A stretch of 64,000 nucleotides of DNA from contig DASWNX010000040.1 in the NCBI GenBank assembly GCA_036399055.1, positions 186,001-250,000 of the forward strand. The letters are read 5' to 3'. The position numbers were made by a program, and so were the translations under genes. Origin of the DNA: Jatrophihabitans sp. GTDB taxonomy: Bacteria; Actinomycetota; Actinomycetes; Mycobacteriales; Jatrophihabitantaceae. Positions 39,131-47,414 of this stretch are shown here, piece after piece (the stretch's first letter is position 1; the number at the start of each line of letters is the position of its first letter). Below the pieces are notes generated by a model, which searched no databases, was not told where the DNA came from, and saw only the letters and a list, made by a program, of their open reading frames with translations.

Positions 39131-40647
39131 CGATCTGCGACGTCACCCTGGACCCGCACTTCACCATCGCGCCGGTGCCGGCACGGATGTTCGGCGTGCT
39201 GGTGGAGCACATGGGCCGCTGCGTCTACGGCGGGATCTACGAGCCGGGTCATCCCAAGGCCGACGACGCCGGCCTGCGCCAAGACGTCACCGAGCTCGTC
39301 CGCGAGCTCGGTGTCACGCTGGCGCGCTATCCGGGCGGAAACTTCGTCTCCAGCTTCGAGTGGGAGGACAGCGTCGGCCCGGTGTCGCAGCGGCCCACCC
39401 GGCTGGAGCTGGCCTGGCGGCAGCTGGAGCCCAACACCTTCGGCCTCAACGAGTTTATGAGCTGGACGCGCGTCGCCGACGTCGAGCCGATGATGGTGGT
39501 CAACCTGGGCACCCGGGGGGTAGCCGACGCCTGCAACCTGCTGGAGTACACCAACTTCGACTCGGGCACGAAGTACTCCGACCTACGCATCTCCCACGGT
39601 GTCCGCCAGCCGTACGGCGTCAAGCTCTGGGGCCTGGGCAACGAGCAGGACGGCCCCTGGCAGATCGCGCAGAAGTCCGCCGTCGAGTACGGCCTGGCCG
39701 CTGCCGAGACCGCCAAGGCGATGCGCAAGATCGACCCGAGCATCGAGCTGGTCTCCTGCGCGAGCGCTTGGCGGCACCTGCCGACGATGGGCAGCTGGCA
39801 GGCCACCGTTCTCGAACACGCCTATGAGTACGTCGATCACGTCTCGCTGCACGCCTACTTCGAGCCGATCGAGAACGACCGCACCGGTTACCTCGCCTCC
39901 GGGCTGGTGCTCGAGCAGCTGATCGACGCGGCGGTGGCCACCTCTGACTACGTCGGCGCCAAGCAGCGGTCGAAGAAGAAGTTGAACGTGTCCTTCGACG
40001 AGTGGAACCTCTGGTACGAGAGCCGGTTCGTCGAGAAGGACCTGGACTGGGCGATCGCGCCACGGCTGCTCGAGGACACCTACACCGTCGAGGACGCCGT
40101 GGTGCTGGCCAGCCTGCTGATGAGCCTGCTGCGCCACAGCGACCGGGTGAGCATGGCGTGCCTGTCCGAACTGGTCAACGTCGTGGCGCCGATCCGCGCC
40201 GAGCCCGGCTCGGCGGCCTGGCGCCAGACCATCTTTCATCCGTTCGCGCTCATCGCCCGGCATGCCCGCGGCGAGGTGCTACGGGTGGAGCCGCGCACCG
40301 AGACCCTGGACTCGAGCACCTACGGCGGCGTGCCGGCAGCCGACGTGCTGGCCACCCGTGACCCTGAGGACGGCAGCATCTGCCTCTTCGCGGTGAACCG
40401 GCACAGCGACGAGCCGATGACGCTGCAGGTCGCGCTGGCGGCGCTGCCGCCCATGCGGGTGGTGGAGCACGTCGAGCTGGGCGGCGGCGCGCTGGGTGAG
40501 ACCAACACCGAGAGCTGCCCGGACCGGGTCGTCCCGCAGGTCAGCACCGCCCACCAGCTGGCCGACCGGCAGCTGAGCGCCCAGTTGCCACCGGTGTCCT
40601 GGACGATGATCCGCCTCGTCCCCGCCGAGACCGGTCAGCTCAGGTGA
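39127..40647 (+). CDS. GH51 alpha-L-arabinofuranosidase-like glycoside hydrolase
   Basis: A 506-residue family 51 enzyme without a signal peptide, so cytoplasmic. The N-terminus has FGVLVEHMGRCVYGGIYEPG and RYPGGNFVSSFEWEDSVGP. The acid/base Glu lies in VKLWGLGNEQDGPWQI and the nucleophile Glu in LNVSFDEWNLWY. A C-terminal beta domain ends in VSWTMIRLVPAETG. GH51 enzymes cleave alpha-L-arabinofuranosides, and some also cleave beta-D-galactofuranosides, which share ring geometry. With glf and a GT2 in the same cluster, removal of a galactofuranosyl group from the product or a precursor is a plausible role (inference). Confidence 0.88.
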   Translation: MTICDVTLDPHFTIAPVPARMFGVLVEHMGRCVYGGIYEPGHPKADDAGLRQDVTELVRELGVTLARYPGGNFVSSFEWEDSVGPVSQRPTRLELAWRQLEPNTFGLNEFMSWTRVADVEPMMVVNLGTRGVADACNLLEYTNFDSGTKYSDLRISHGVRQPYGVKLWGLGNEQDGPWQIAQKSAVEYGLAAAETAKAMRKIDPSIELVSCASAWRHLPTMGSWQATVLEHAYEYVDHVSLHAYFEPIENDRTGYLASGLVLEQLIDAAVATSDYVGAKQRSKKKLNVSFDEWNLWYESRFVEKDLDWAIAPRLLEDTYTVEDAVVLASLLMSLLRHSDRVSMACLSELVNVVAPIRAEPGSAAWRQTIFHPFALIARHARGEVLRVEPRTETLDSSTYGGVPAADVLATRDPEDGSICLFAVNRHSDEPMTLQVALAALPPMRVVEHVELGGGALGETNTESCPDRVVPQVSTAHQLADRQLSAQLPPVSWTMIRLVPAETGQLR

Positions 40648-40678
40648 GCTGGGCCGCCGGCGCCGGGGGACACCGCTC

Positions 40679-41881
40679 GTGAGCGTCGAGTTCCGGACGC
40701 TCACCGAGCGGGACGAGCTCACCGCCGCCTGCCGGGTGTTCTGGCGCTCGATGGTCGGCCTGCCGCCGCTGGGGAGTATCGACCCCGTGCCCGGACTGGA
40801 GCCCGGGCGTTTCCTCGGGGCCTTCGACGGCGGCGAGCTGGTCGGCTGCGCGGACTCCTACACCAGCTGGCTGACCGTTCCGGGCGGAGCGCGGGTGCCG
40901 CACGCGGCGGTCACCCACGTGGGAGTGCTTCCCACCCACACCCGGCGCGGGATCATGACCGAGCTCCTGGTGGGCCAGTTGACCGACTGCCGACGCCGGG
41001 GTGAGATCACAGCCTCGCTCTGCGCGTCCGAGGCGGGGATCTACGAGCGGTTCGGCTACGCCATCGCCACCACCGCCGCCAGCGGCCGGCTGATCCGCGA
41101 CCAGGCCCGGCTGCGGGAGGGCGCGGCGCCCAGCGGGCTGATCCGGCTGGCCGATCAGCCCGATGCCAGCCGGCTGCTGGCCGGCATCTACGAGCCCGCC
41201 GCCTGGAACGGCTCGATCTGCCGGCCGGAGGGCTGGTGGTTGCTGCATCACCTCGCCCAGCAGGCCGAGCCGATCAAGCCCTACCGGGCGGTGCACGGTG
41301 ATCCCGGCCACGAGGACGGCTTCGTCCTGTACCGGCCGACCGAGCCCGAGCGGTGGCTGGGCAGTCATCAGCGGACCGTGGTCGTGGAGGACTTCGTCGC
41401 GCACTCGGCCGCGGCCTACCTGGGGCTGATGCGGCATCTGCTCAGCCTGGACCTGGTGGACGTCCTGGAGTTCGCGACGTTGCCGGCCGACGACCCGTTG
41501 CCGATGCTGCTCACCGACGCCCGGGCGCTGCGCGAGGTCCAGTTGCGGGACGAGGCCTGGCTGCGGCTGGTGGACGTGGCCGCGGCCCTGGGCGCGCGCG
41601 GCTACCGCCCCGGCGGGTCGGTGGTGATCGAGGTCGAGGACCCGGTCCTTCCCGCCAACACCGGCCGGTACCGGATCAGCGGTTCGGGCGCGGCGCGCAC
41701 CGCCGAGCCGGCCGGGATCGCGGTCGGGGTGGCGGCGCTGGCCGCTGCCTACCTGGGTGGGACCAAGTGGTGGCAGCTCGCTCGCGCCGGCCGGGCCGTC
41801 GAGCTGCTGCCGGGCTCGCTGGCCGACGCCGATGAGCTCTTCGGCGTCAGCCGCCTGCCTTATTCGGGAACGAGCTTCTAG
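40679..41881 (+). CDS. Eis-like GNAT N-acetyltransferase
   Basis: The 400-residue protein begins with a GTG (MSVEFRTLTERDELTAACRV). The acetyl-CoA site is AVTHVGVLPTHTRRGIMTEL, followed by CASEAGIYERFGYAIAT. The second GNAT-like domain and the SCP2-like C-terminal domain, which ends in YLGGTKWWQLARAGR with LFGVSRLPYSGTSF carrying the free C-terminus, complete the Eis architecture. Eis proteins acetylate amines on antibiotics and polyamines. In this cluster it may modify or detoxify the amino-rich product (inference). It lies 31 bp after GH51. Confidence 0.88.
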   Translation: MSVEFRTLTERDELTAACRVFWRSMVGLPPLGSIDPVPGLEPGRFLGAFDGGELVGCADSYTSWLTVPGGARVPHAAVTHVGVLPTHTRRGIMTELLVGQLTDCRRRGEITASLCASEAGIYERFGYAIATTAASGRLIRDQARLREGAAPSGLIRLADQPDASRLLAGIYEPAAWNGSICRPEGWWLLHHLAQQAEPIKPYRAVHGDPGHEDGFVLYRPTEPERWLGSHQRTVVVEDFVAHSAAAYLGLMRHLLSLDLVDVLEFATLPADDPLPMLLTDARALREVQLRDEAWLRLVDVAAALGARGYRPGGSVVIEVEDPVLPANTGRYRISGSGAARTAEPAGIAVGVAALAAAYLGGTKWWQLARAGRAVELLPGSLADADELFGVSRLPYSGTSF

Positions 41882-41921
41882 GGTTGCCCGGTATTCGACC
41901 GGTTCGCGGAGAGGAGGCGTC

Positions 41922-43139
41922 TTGCTAGGCCCCTACTCCACCATCCTGCGTCATCCGGGTGCGGCGAGGTTCGCCGCGACCGGAGTGCTCGCCCGCTTCG
42001 ACCTGGCGATGAGCTCACTCGGCGTGATCTTGCTGGTCGTGGGGCAGGGCGGCTCTTACACCTTGGCCACCGTGCTGACCGGCGCCAACGCCCTTGCCAC
42101 CGCGGTCTTCGCGCCGCTGCTGTCCAGGCAGACCGACCGGCGGGGCCAGCATCTGATGCTGCTCGCCCAGGCCCTGGTCTACCTGCCCGCCGTGCTCGGC
42201 CTGGTCGCGTCGGTGCTGGCCGAGGCCCCGGTCGAGCTGCAGGTCAGCCTCGCCGTGCTGGCCGGAGCGTCGAATCCGCTGGTGTCCTCGATGGTCCGGG
42301 CGCGGTGGTCGGCGATCTATCGCGGCAGCCCGACCCTGCGCACCGCGTTCGCGATGGAGTCCATGATCGACGCCGCCGTCATCGCCGTGGGCGCGCCACT
42401 GGCCACCTTCCTGGCGGTGTGGCTGGTTCCCGCCGCGCCGCTGCTGGTCGCCTCGGCGGCCGGCGCGGTGGCCGCGGTGGTGCTTGCCCTGCAGCGCCGG
42501 ACCGAGCCGCCGGTGGCGCCGCGGACGGGCGGCCGGGCGCCCGGCGTCAGCCTGGTTCCGCCGGGAGTGCCGGCGGTCCTGGCCGTGCTGGTCTTCGTCG
42601 GGGTCTACCTGGGCGCCTTCGACGTGGCCACCATCGCGGTCGCGCTGGAGTCCGGCCGCACCCAGCTCGGCGGGTGGGTGCTGGCGGCTTACGCCTTGGG
42701 CTCGACCATCGGCGGCGCGCTGATCGGCCGGGCCACCTCGGGGTCCATGCTCCGCCAGCTCTACCTGGTGCTCGGGCTGTTGTCGGCGGCCGTGTGGCCG
42801 ATGCTGTTCGCGCACAGCCCGGCGCCGTTGCTGGCGCTCGGCTTCACCGCCGGCCTCGGCGTGGCGCCGACGATCATCCTGGCCATCAGCCTGGCCGAGG
42901 CGCGGGCGGAGCCGCAGCGGTTGACCGAGGCGCTGGCCTGGACCGGCTCGGCGCTGGTGACCGGAACCGCGGCCGGGCAGCTGCTGACCGGCCACGTGGT
43001 GGACTGGCTGGGCGGCAACGCCGGCTACACCGTCACGCTGGCCGGGGGGCTGGGCGCCCTGCTGGCCGCGCTGCTCGGCCTGCGGGCCGGTTCAGACGAG
43101 CTCAGCCGAGCGCACCATGCCGGCCCGGAAGGCCAGTGA
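41922..43139 (+). CDS. MFS transporter, probable product exporter
   Basis: A 405-residue protein with about 12 membrane segments, starting at a TTG seven bases after GAGAGGAGG (LLGPYSTILRHPGAARF). The loop LLSRQTDRRGQHLMLLAQ between helices 2 and 3 is the usual MFS position. It is the last gene of the plus-strand tailoring operon, directly after the acetyltransferase, which suggests export of the finished compound. The last 48 bp overlap the convergent regulator gene. A GTG or ATG far upstream in frame lies inside the previous gene and has no support. Confidence 0.85.
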   Translation: MLGPYSTILRHPGAARFAATGVLARFDLAMSSLGVILLVVGQGGSYTLATVLTGANALATAVFAPLLSRQTDRRGQHLMLLAQALVYLPAVLGLVASVLAEAPVELQVSLAVLAGASNPLVSSMVRARWSAIYRGSPTLRTAFAMESMIDAAVIAVGAPLATFLAVWLVPAAPLLVASAAGAVAAVVLALQRRTEPPVAPRTGGRAPGVSLVPPGVPAVLAVLVFVGVYLGAFDVATIAVALESGRTQLGGWVLAAYALGSTIGGALIGRATSGSMLRQLYLVLGLLSAAVWPMLFAHSPAPLLALGFTAGLGVAPTIILAISLAEARAEPQRLTEALAWTGSALVTGTAAGQLLTGHVVDWLGGNAGYTVTLAGGLGALLAALLGLRAGSDELSRAHHAGPEGQ

Positions 43140-43763
43140 GACCAGTTCGGCGCGATCGCGCGCGCGCAGCTTGTGCCGGATCCGGTAGACGTGGGTGCGC
43201 ACGGTGGCGTTGCTGATGAACAGCGCCTTGGCGGTGTCCTCCAGCGACTTGCCGCCGGCCAGGGTCACCAGCACCTCACGCTCTCGCGGGGTCAGGCTCG
43301 CCGTCCGCGGCTTGAGGTCGTGCTCCACGCTGGCGGCGCCGGCCCGCAGCCAGTCGATCAGGCCGCTCACCAGGCGCGGGGTCAGGTAGAGCTCGCCCTG
43401 GGCGGCGGTCCGCACGGCCAGCGCCATCTCCGTGGCCTCGACGTCATCGGCGAGCACCCCGCAGGCGCCGGAGTCCAGCAGGGCGCTGGTCGTGGCTGGG
43501 CGCCGGTCATGGCAGACGGCGATGACCGGCGACCGGGCCGCCCCGTCGGCGCGGAACAACCGGATCGCGTCGCTGAGCTCGTCCCTGGCCTCGGGAAGGT
43601 CCAGGACCACCAGGTCTGACCGAGTGGCACGCCAGGCGGCGAGGCTGCCGCGGCCGTCGCTTGCCAGGCTCACGACCGAGACGTCCGGCGCCTCGCCGAG
43701 CATGGTGCGCAGGCCCTCGCGGGTGATCGCCTGCTTGGCGCAGACCACGACACGAACCGTCAT
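43092..43763 (-). CDS. LuxR/NarL-type regulator with degenerate receiver
   Basis: A 223-residue protein with an N-terminal receiver-like domain and a C-terminal LuxR helix-turn-helix (LTPREREVLVTLAGGKSLED and FISNATVRTHVYRIRHKLRA). The Asp position is kept (DLVVLDLPEARDE), but the acidic pocket that normally follows the first strand is replaced by VVVCAKQ, and the conserved Lys region reads GACGVLADDVEA without Lys. Phosphorylation is therefore doubtful, and no sensor kinase gene adjoins. It is probably a stand-alone pathway regulator. Its 3' end overlaps the exporter gene by 48 bp in convergent orientation. AAGGGG nine bases upstream supports the ATG. Confidence 0.85.
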   Translation of the reverse strand: MTVRVVVCAKQAITREGLRTMLGEAPDVSVVSLASDGRGSLAAWRATRSDLVVLDLPEARDELSDAIRLFRADGAARSPVIAVCHDRRPATTSALLDSGACGVLADDVEATEMALAVRTAAQGELYLTPRLVSGLIDWLRAGAASVEHDLKPRTASLTPREREVLVTLAGGKSLEDTAKALFISNATVRTHVYRIRHKLRARDRAELVSLAFRAGMVRSAELV

Positions 43764-43961
43764 CCGGTCATCCCCTTCTGGACCGGCGGCGGCGGGCAGC
43801 GCTGACAGCGATCTGAATCCGAATGAGCTGCGCGATTCCAACCAGCATATGCGGCCTAATCGGACTAAATGGTGCGTGTCCATCGTAAGCGAGGCGGGCC
43901 GCACGGCGGAGACTCCGGGCGTGCTCAGTCGACTGGGCACGTGAGCCCGTAACCCGCGGCG

Positions 43962-44010
43962 TCAGCCGCCTGGCTGTCAGAGCTAGTGGCCTCAGCCGCC
44001 TGGCTGTCAG
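43962..44010. repeat. 19-bp direct repeat next to the tRNA-Leu terminator
   Basis: TCAGCCGCCTGGCTGTCAG occurs at 43962-43980 and 43992-44010, exactly 30 bp apart. Each copy contains the small hairpin CAGCC-GCCT-GGCTG. The second copy runs into the longer stem at 44008-44037. Confidence 0.9.
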
Positions 44011-44037
44011 CCCTGGCGGCGCCAGCCGCCAGGGCTG
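44008..44037 (-). terminator. Perfect 12-bp hairpin downstream of tRNA-Leu
   Basis: CAGCCCTGGCGG at 44008-44019 pairs with CCGCCAGGGCTG at 44026-44037 around a six-base loop. It lies 44 bases beyond the 3' end of the minus-strand tRNA gene. There is no T tract, common for actinobacterial terminators. Symmetric, so it could also serve the plus strand. Confidence 0.65.
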
Positions 44038-44081
44038 CGGCGTTGAACCGACCGCGCCGGCCTAGGACCGGCCGGCCGTCG

Positions 44082-44165
44082 TGGTGCCCCCGGTGGGATT
44101 TGAACCCACACGCCTTGCGGCAATGGATTTTGAGTCCACCATGTCTGCCATTCCATCACAGGGGC
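44082..44165 (-). tRNA. tRNA-Leu (anticodon CAA)
   Basis: On the minus strand the 84-nt sequence folds as a class II tRNA: acceptor GCCCCTG pairing with CGGGGGC (one T-G wobble), an anticodon loop CTCAAAA between GTGGA and TCCAT giving anticodon CAA, a long variable arm (TGCCGCAAGGC) and the T arm GTGGG-TTCAAAT-CCCAC. The CCA end is encoded. It reads UUG leucine codons. It stands at the right border of the biosynthetic cluster. Confidence 0.95.
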
Positions 44166-44179
44166 TTGAGCCGGACGGA

Positions 44180-44185
44180 AGTCTA
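44180..44185 (-). promoter_or_regulatory. Possible -10 element of tRNA-Leu
   Basis: TAGACT on the minus strand lies 15 bases before the tRNA 5' end and fits the actinobacterial TANNNT pattern. No matching -35 sequence is seen at 17 or 18 bp. Confidence 0.35.
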
Positions 44186-44267
44186 GCCCGATAGGCTCAG
44201 CACCGCGCAGCCGCGGCGGTTCTCGGCTGAGCGGCACCGAACCGACTCAAGGTTGGAAGTCTCTGGC

Positions 44268-44876
44268 GTGAGCGAGCAGGCAGCACCCCGCGAACAGCCC
44301 GGCGCCCGGCGCGTGCTGATCGCCGAGGACGAGGCGTTGATCCGGCTCGACCTGCGCGAGATGCTGCAGGAAGAGGGCTTCGAGGTCGTCGGCGAGGCGG
44401 CCGACGGTGAGAAAGCGGTGCAGCTGGCCACCGAGCTGCGCCCGGACGTGGTGATCTGCGACGTCAAGATGCCGAAGATGGACGGGATCACCGCGGCCGG
44501 TCAGATCGCGGCCGCCCGGATCGCGCCCGTGGTCATCCTGACCGCCTTCAGCCAGCGTGACCTGATCGAGCGGGCCCGCGACGCCGGCGCGATGGCCTAC
44601 CTGGTCAAGCCGTTCCACAAGCGCGACCTGCTGCCGGCGATCGAGATGGCTGCCAGCCGGTTCGCCGAGATCAAGGCCTTGGAGGCTGAGGTCTCGGGGC
44701 TGCAGGACCGGCTGGAGGCCCGCAAGCTGATCGAGCGCGCCAAGGGCGTCCTGATGGCCGAGCACCGGCTGTCCGAGCCGGAGGCCTTTCGCTGGATCCA
44801 GCGGGCCGCGATGGACAAGCGCACCTCTATGCGAACCGTCGCCGAGGTGGTGTTGGCAGAGACGGGGCACGGCTGA
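44268..44876 (+). CDS. pdtaR: ANTAR-domain response regulator (PdtaR-type RNA-binding antiterminator)
   Basis: The 202-residue regulator starts at GTG 44268, with GGAAG eight bases upstream; a TTG 15 bp earlier is in frame. The receiver is intact: RVLIAEDEALIRLDLREML, phosphoacceptor Asp in VVICDVKMPKMDG, VVILTAF and AYLVKPF. A coiled linker leads into the ANTAR domain (LIERAKGVLMAEHRLSEPEA and AFRWIQRAAMDKRTSMRTVA). ANTAR proteins bind twin-hexaloop RNA and prevent termination. Its partner kinase PdtaS is not in the window. The place between pyk-tesB and polA is the same as in mycobacteria. Confidence 0.92.
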   Translation: MSEQAAPREQPGARRVLIAEDEALIRLDLREMLQEEGFEVVGEAADGEKAVQLATELRPDVVICDVKMPKMDGITAAGQIAAARIAPVVILTAFSQRDLIERARDAGAMAYLVKPFHKRDLLPAIEMAASRFAEIKALEAEVSGLQDRLEARKLIERAKGVLMAEHRLSEPEAFRWIQRAAMDKRTSMRTVAEVVLAETGHG

Positions 44877-45146
44877 GAATGCTCTGGCGAAATCACAGAG
44901 TAGTCGGTCAGTCACCGGGCCCGTGGAGTATGTCCGGAGTTCTGTTAAATGTAGAAACCCGCGGGACGCGATTTGGTTACGACCTACAACAGTTAATACA
45001 GATGCCATCCATCTGCGGCGGAACTCAGGCTAGCGTGCACCGACAACGAACCTGACACGGTAAATATTTCCAGCACCGGGTTCGTAACGTCCACGCGAAG
45101 CACCATCACGGCCTATTCGAGGCACGAGCATGAGGAGGAGACGTCA
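44877..45146. promoter_or_regulatory. livJ upstream region, comparatively AT-rich
   Basis: These 270 bp have a clearly lower GC content than the genes around them, especially 44935-45010 and 45060-45080 (GTTAAATGTAG, CAGTTAATACAG, GGTAAATATTTCC). This fits a strong regulated promoter for the importer operon. TTGGTT at 44973 with TAATAC about 15 bp further on is a possible weak promoter. The livJ ribosome site is GAGGAGGAGACG. I recognise no riboswitch. Confidence 0.5.
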
Positions 45147-46358
45147 GTGCGGACTAGTTCCCTGGCGAAAATCGCTGCCATCGGCGTAGCGGGAGTCATG
45201 GCACTCAGTGCCTGCTCCAACAGCAGTGACGACAACGAGGGCCCCGGCCTCCCTGGCGGTAGCACGGGCAACAACCCCGGGGGCAACGCCTCTAAGACCT
45301 ACAAGATCGGCTGGCAGGGCCCGCTGTCCGGTGACAACCAGCAGCTCGGCATCAACGAGGCCAACGGCTCCCGGCTGGCCGTCAAGGAGGCCAACGACAA
45401 GGGCGACCTCGGCTTCAAGCTCGTGATGGTCGAGTCCGATGACGTCGGCACCGCCGACAAGGCGCCGGCCGCCGCCGCGAAGTTGCTGCAGGACGCCGAC
45501 ATCCTCGGTGTCGTCGGCCCGGCGTTCTCCGGACCGACCTCGGCCACCGGCAAGACCTACGCCGCGGCCAACATGGGCCTGATCAGCGGTTCGGCCACCA
45601 ACGCCACCCTGACCTCCTCCGGCTTCACCACCTTCCACCGGGTCGTCCCGACCGATGGCGTCGAGGGCACTCAGCTCGCCGAGTGGCTGGCCAAGAAGTT
45701 CAAGACCGTCTTCGTCGTCGATGACACCAGCACCTACGGCAAGGGTGTGGCCGACGTCGTGCGCAAGACCCTGACCGAAAAGGGCGTGAAGATCACGAAC
45801 CAGGGTGTGGCTGCCAACACCCAGGACTACGGCGCCATCGCCCAGCGGGTGACCCAGTCCAAGGCTGAGGCGCTCTTCTACGGCGGCTACGACGCGCAGT
45901 CGGCGCTGTTCGCCAAGGCGCTGGCCGCCTCCGGCTACAAGGGCCTGAAGATGACCGGCAACGGTGGCAAGTCCTCGGTGTTCACCAGCGGCGCCGGCGC
46001 TGCCGGCAACGGCTGGTACTTCGCCTGCGGCTGCCAGGACGCCACCACCGCACCTGAGTCCAAGGCGTTCGCCGAGGCGTACGAGAAGATGTTCAACACC
46101 CCGCCCTCGACCTACTCGCCGGAGTCCTACGACGCCACCAACGCGCTGATCGCGGCGCTCAAGGCGGCCGTGAAGACCACCAACGGCAACCCGACCCGTA
46201 AGTCCGTTGTCGAGGAGATCGACAAGCTCGACATCCCCGGCATCACCACCCAGCTCAAGTTCGCGGACAACGGAGAGGTCGCCAACGCGACGGTGAACCT
46301 CTACACCCAGAAGGACGGCAAGATCGTGATGCTGGGCAAGATGCAGGACCAGGCCTAA
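45147..46358 (+). CDS. livJ: Branched-chain amino acid ABC transporter substrate-binding lipoprotein
   Basis: A 403-residue lipoprotein: signal peptide VRTSSLAKIAAIGVAGVMAL and lipobox LSAC. The mature protein is a type I periplasmic-binding fold of the LivJ/LivK family, with YKIGWQGPLSGDNQQLGIN, the ligand-binding region VVGPAFSGPTSATGKTYAAA, LISGSATNATLTSSGFTTFH and TVFVVDDTSTYGKGVADVV. It captures branched-chain amino acids, or related amides or peptides, outside the membrane. It heads the livJHMGF operon and is separated from livH by a strong hairpin. Confidence 0.93.
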   Translation: MRTSSLAKIAAIGVAGVMALSACSNSSDDNEGPGLPGGSTGNNPGGNASKTYKIGWQGPLSGDNQQLGINEANGSRLAVKEANDKGDLGFKLVMVESDDVGTADKAPAAAAKLLQDADILGVVGPAFSGPTSATGKTYAAANMGLISGSATNATLTSSGFTTFHRVVPTDGVEGTQLAEWLAKKFKTVFVVDDTSTYGKGVADVVRKTLTEKGVKITNQGVAANTQDYGAIAQRVTQSKAEALFYGGYDAQSALFAKALAASGYKGLKMTGNGGKSSVFTSGAGAAGNGWYFACGCQDATTAPESKAFAEAYEKMFNTPPSTYSPESYDATNALIAALKAAVKTTNGNPTRKSVVEEIDKLDIPGITTQLKFADNGEVANATVNLYTQKDGKIVMLGKMQDQA

Positions 46359-46389
46359 CCCGGGCTAGCTCTGTAAAGCAGTGACCCCG

Positions 46390-46438
46390 GATGAGGGGCG
46401 CGGGAATCTCGGCTTAGCCGGATGGCGCGCCCCTCATC
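46390..46438 (+). terminator. Hairpin between livJ and livH (partial terminator or mRNA stabiliser)
   Basis: GATGAGGGGCGCG at 46390-46402 pairs perfectly with CGCGCCCCTCATC at 46426-46438 across a 23-base loop. No T tract follows. Such a structure after the binding-protein gene commonly raises its transcript level over that of the permease genes. Confidence 0.75.
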
Positions 46439-46484
46439 TGTGAGTCCGCATAACCATCAGTCGTCCTGCCGGAAGGTATGAAGC

Positions 46485-47414
46485 GTGACCGACTTCATGA
46501 ACTACCTGATCCTCGGGCTGACCCGGGGATCGATGTACGCCTTGATCGCGCTGGGCTACACCCTCGTGTACGGAGTGCTGCAACTGATCAACTTCGCGCA
46601 CAGCGAGGTGTTCATGTCAGGCGCCTTCGGCAGTTATGCGATCGTGCATCTGCTCGTGGGCGACGGCAAGGCGACTCCGTCCTGGGCGGTGCCCCTGGTG
46701 CTGCTCGCGGGGATGGTCTCGGGCGCCCTGCTGGCCGCCGTCATCGCTTGGGCTCTGGAGCGGGTGGCCTACCGGCCGTTGAGAAAGCGAGGGGCGCCCA
46801 AGCTGGCGTTCCTGATCAGCGCGATCGGCGCCTCGTTCTTCCTCTCCCAGCTTTTCGGCAAGCTGTTCGGCCGGCTGACCTCCAACAGCTTCCCGGAGTT
46901 CTTCGACCAGAACGCGGTGATCTTCAAGCCGTTCGGCGCCGAGGTCCGGGTCCTGCAGATCGTCATCGTCGCCTCGGCGGTGGCCATGATGATCTTCCTC
47001 GACCGGCTGGTCACGCTGACCAAGCTCGGTCGCAGCATCCGGGCGATCTCCGAGGACGCCCCGACCGCTGCGCTGATGGGCATCGACATCGACAAGACCA
47101 TCTCGCGGACCTTCGTCATCGGCGGCCTGCTCGGCGGCGCCGCCGGCTTCCTGTTCGGGCTCAACTTCAGCTTCGGCAACACGATGGGCTTCATTCCCGG
47201 CGTCAAGGCCTTCGCGGCGGCGGTGCTGGGCGGAATCGGCAACATCCGCGGCGCGATGATCGGCGGCCTGTTGCTGGGTATCGTCGAGAACCTGGTCCCC
47301 GTGGTCAACATCGATACGAAATGGACTGACGTCGTGGCATTCGTGGTGCTCGTACTGGTGCTCATGTTCCGTCCGACCGGCATTCTCGGCGAACGTCTGG
47401 GGCGTGCGGCATGA
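46485..47414 (+). CDS. livH: Branched-chain amino acid ABC permease LivH
   Basis: The permease (309 residues) has about eight membrane helices. Family motifs are YALIALGYTLVYGVLQLINF, AHSEVFMSGAFGSYA, LRKRGAPKLAFLISAIGASF, the EAA-like cytoplasmic loop TKLGRSIRAISEDAPTAALM, GIDIDKTISRTFVIGG and AAVLGGIGNIRGAMIGGLLL. GTG 46485 with GGAAGG 14 bases upstream was chosen; an ATG at 46478 is in another frame. Its stop overlaps livM (ATGA). Confidence 0.93.
   Translation: MTDFMNYLILGLTRGSMYALIALGYTLVYGVLQLINFAHSEVFMSGAFGSYAIVHLLVGDGKATPSWAVPLVLLAGMVSGALLAAVIAWALERVAYRPLRKRGAPKLAFLISAIGASFFLSQLFGKLFGRLTSNSFPEFFDQNAVIFKPFGAEVRVLQIVIVASAVAMMIFLDRLVTLTKLGRSIRAISEDAPTAALMGIDIDKTISRTFVIGGLLGGAAGFLFGLNFSFGNTMGFIPGVKAFAAAVLGGIGNIRGAMIGGLLLGIVENLVPVVNIDTKWTDVVAFVVLVLVLMFRPTGILGERLGRAA

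Larger units (their letters stand above)
43764..44081. other. Intergenic region between the cluster regulator and tRNA-Leu
   Basis: A stretch of 318 bp without a gene. It holds the regulator's promoter (near 43800-43900, where GC drops around ATATGCGGCCTAATC), a 19-bp direct repeat and the hairpin that probably ends the tRNA-Leu transcript. I see no truncated integrase or transposase. Confidence 0.6.

Noticed and set aside
44082..44165. tRNA-Leu as a proven attachment site of a mobile element
   Set aside because: I found no copy of the tRNA 3' end elsewhere in the window and no integrase or excisionase gene.
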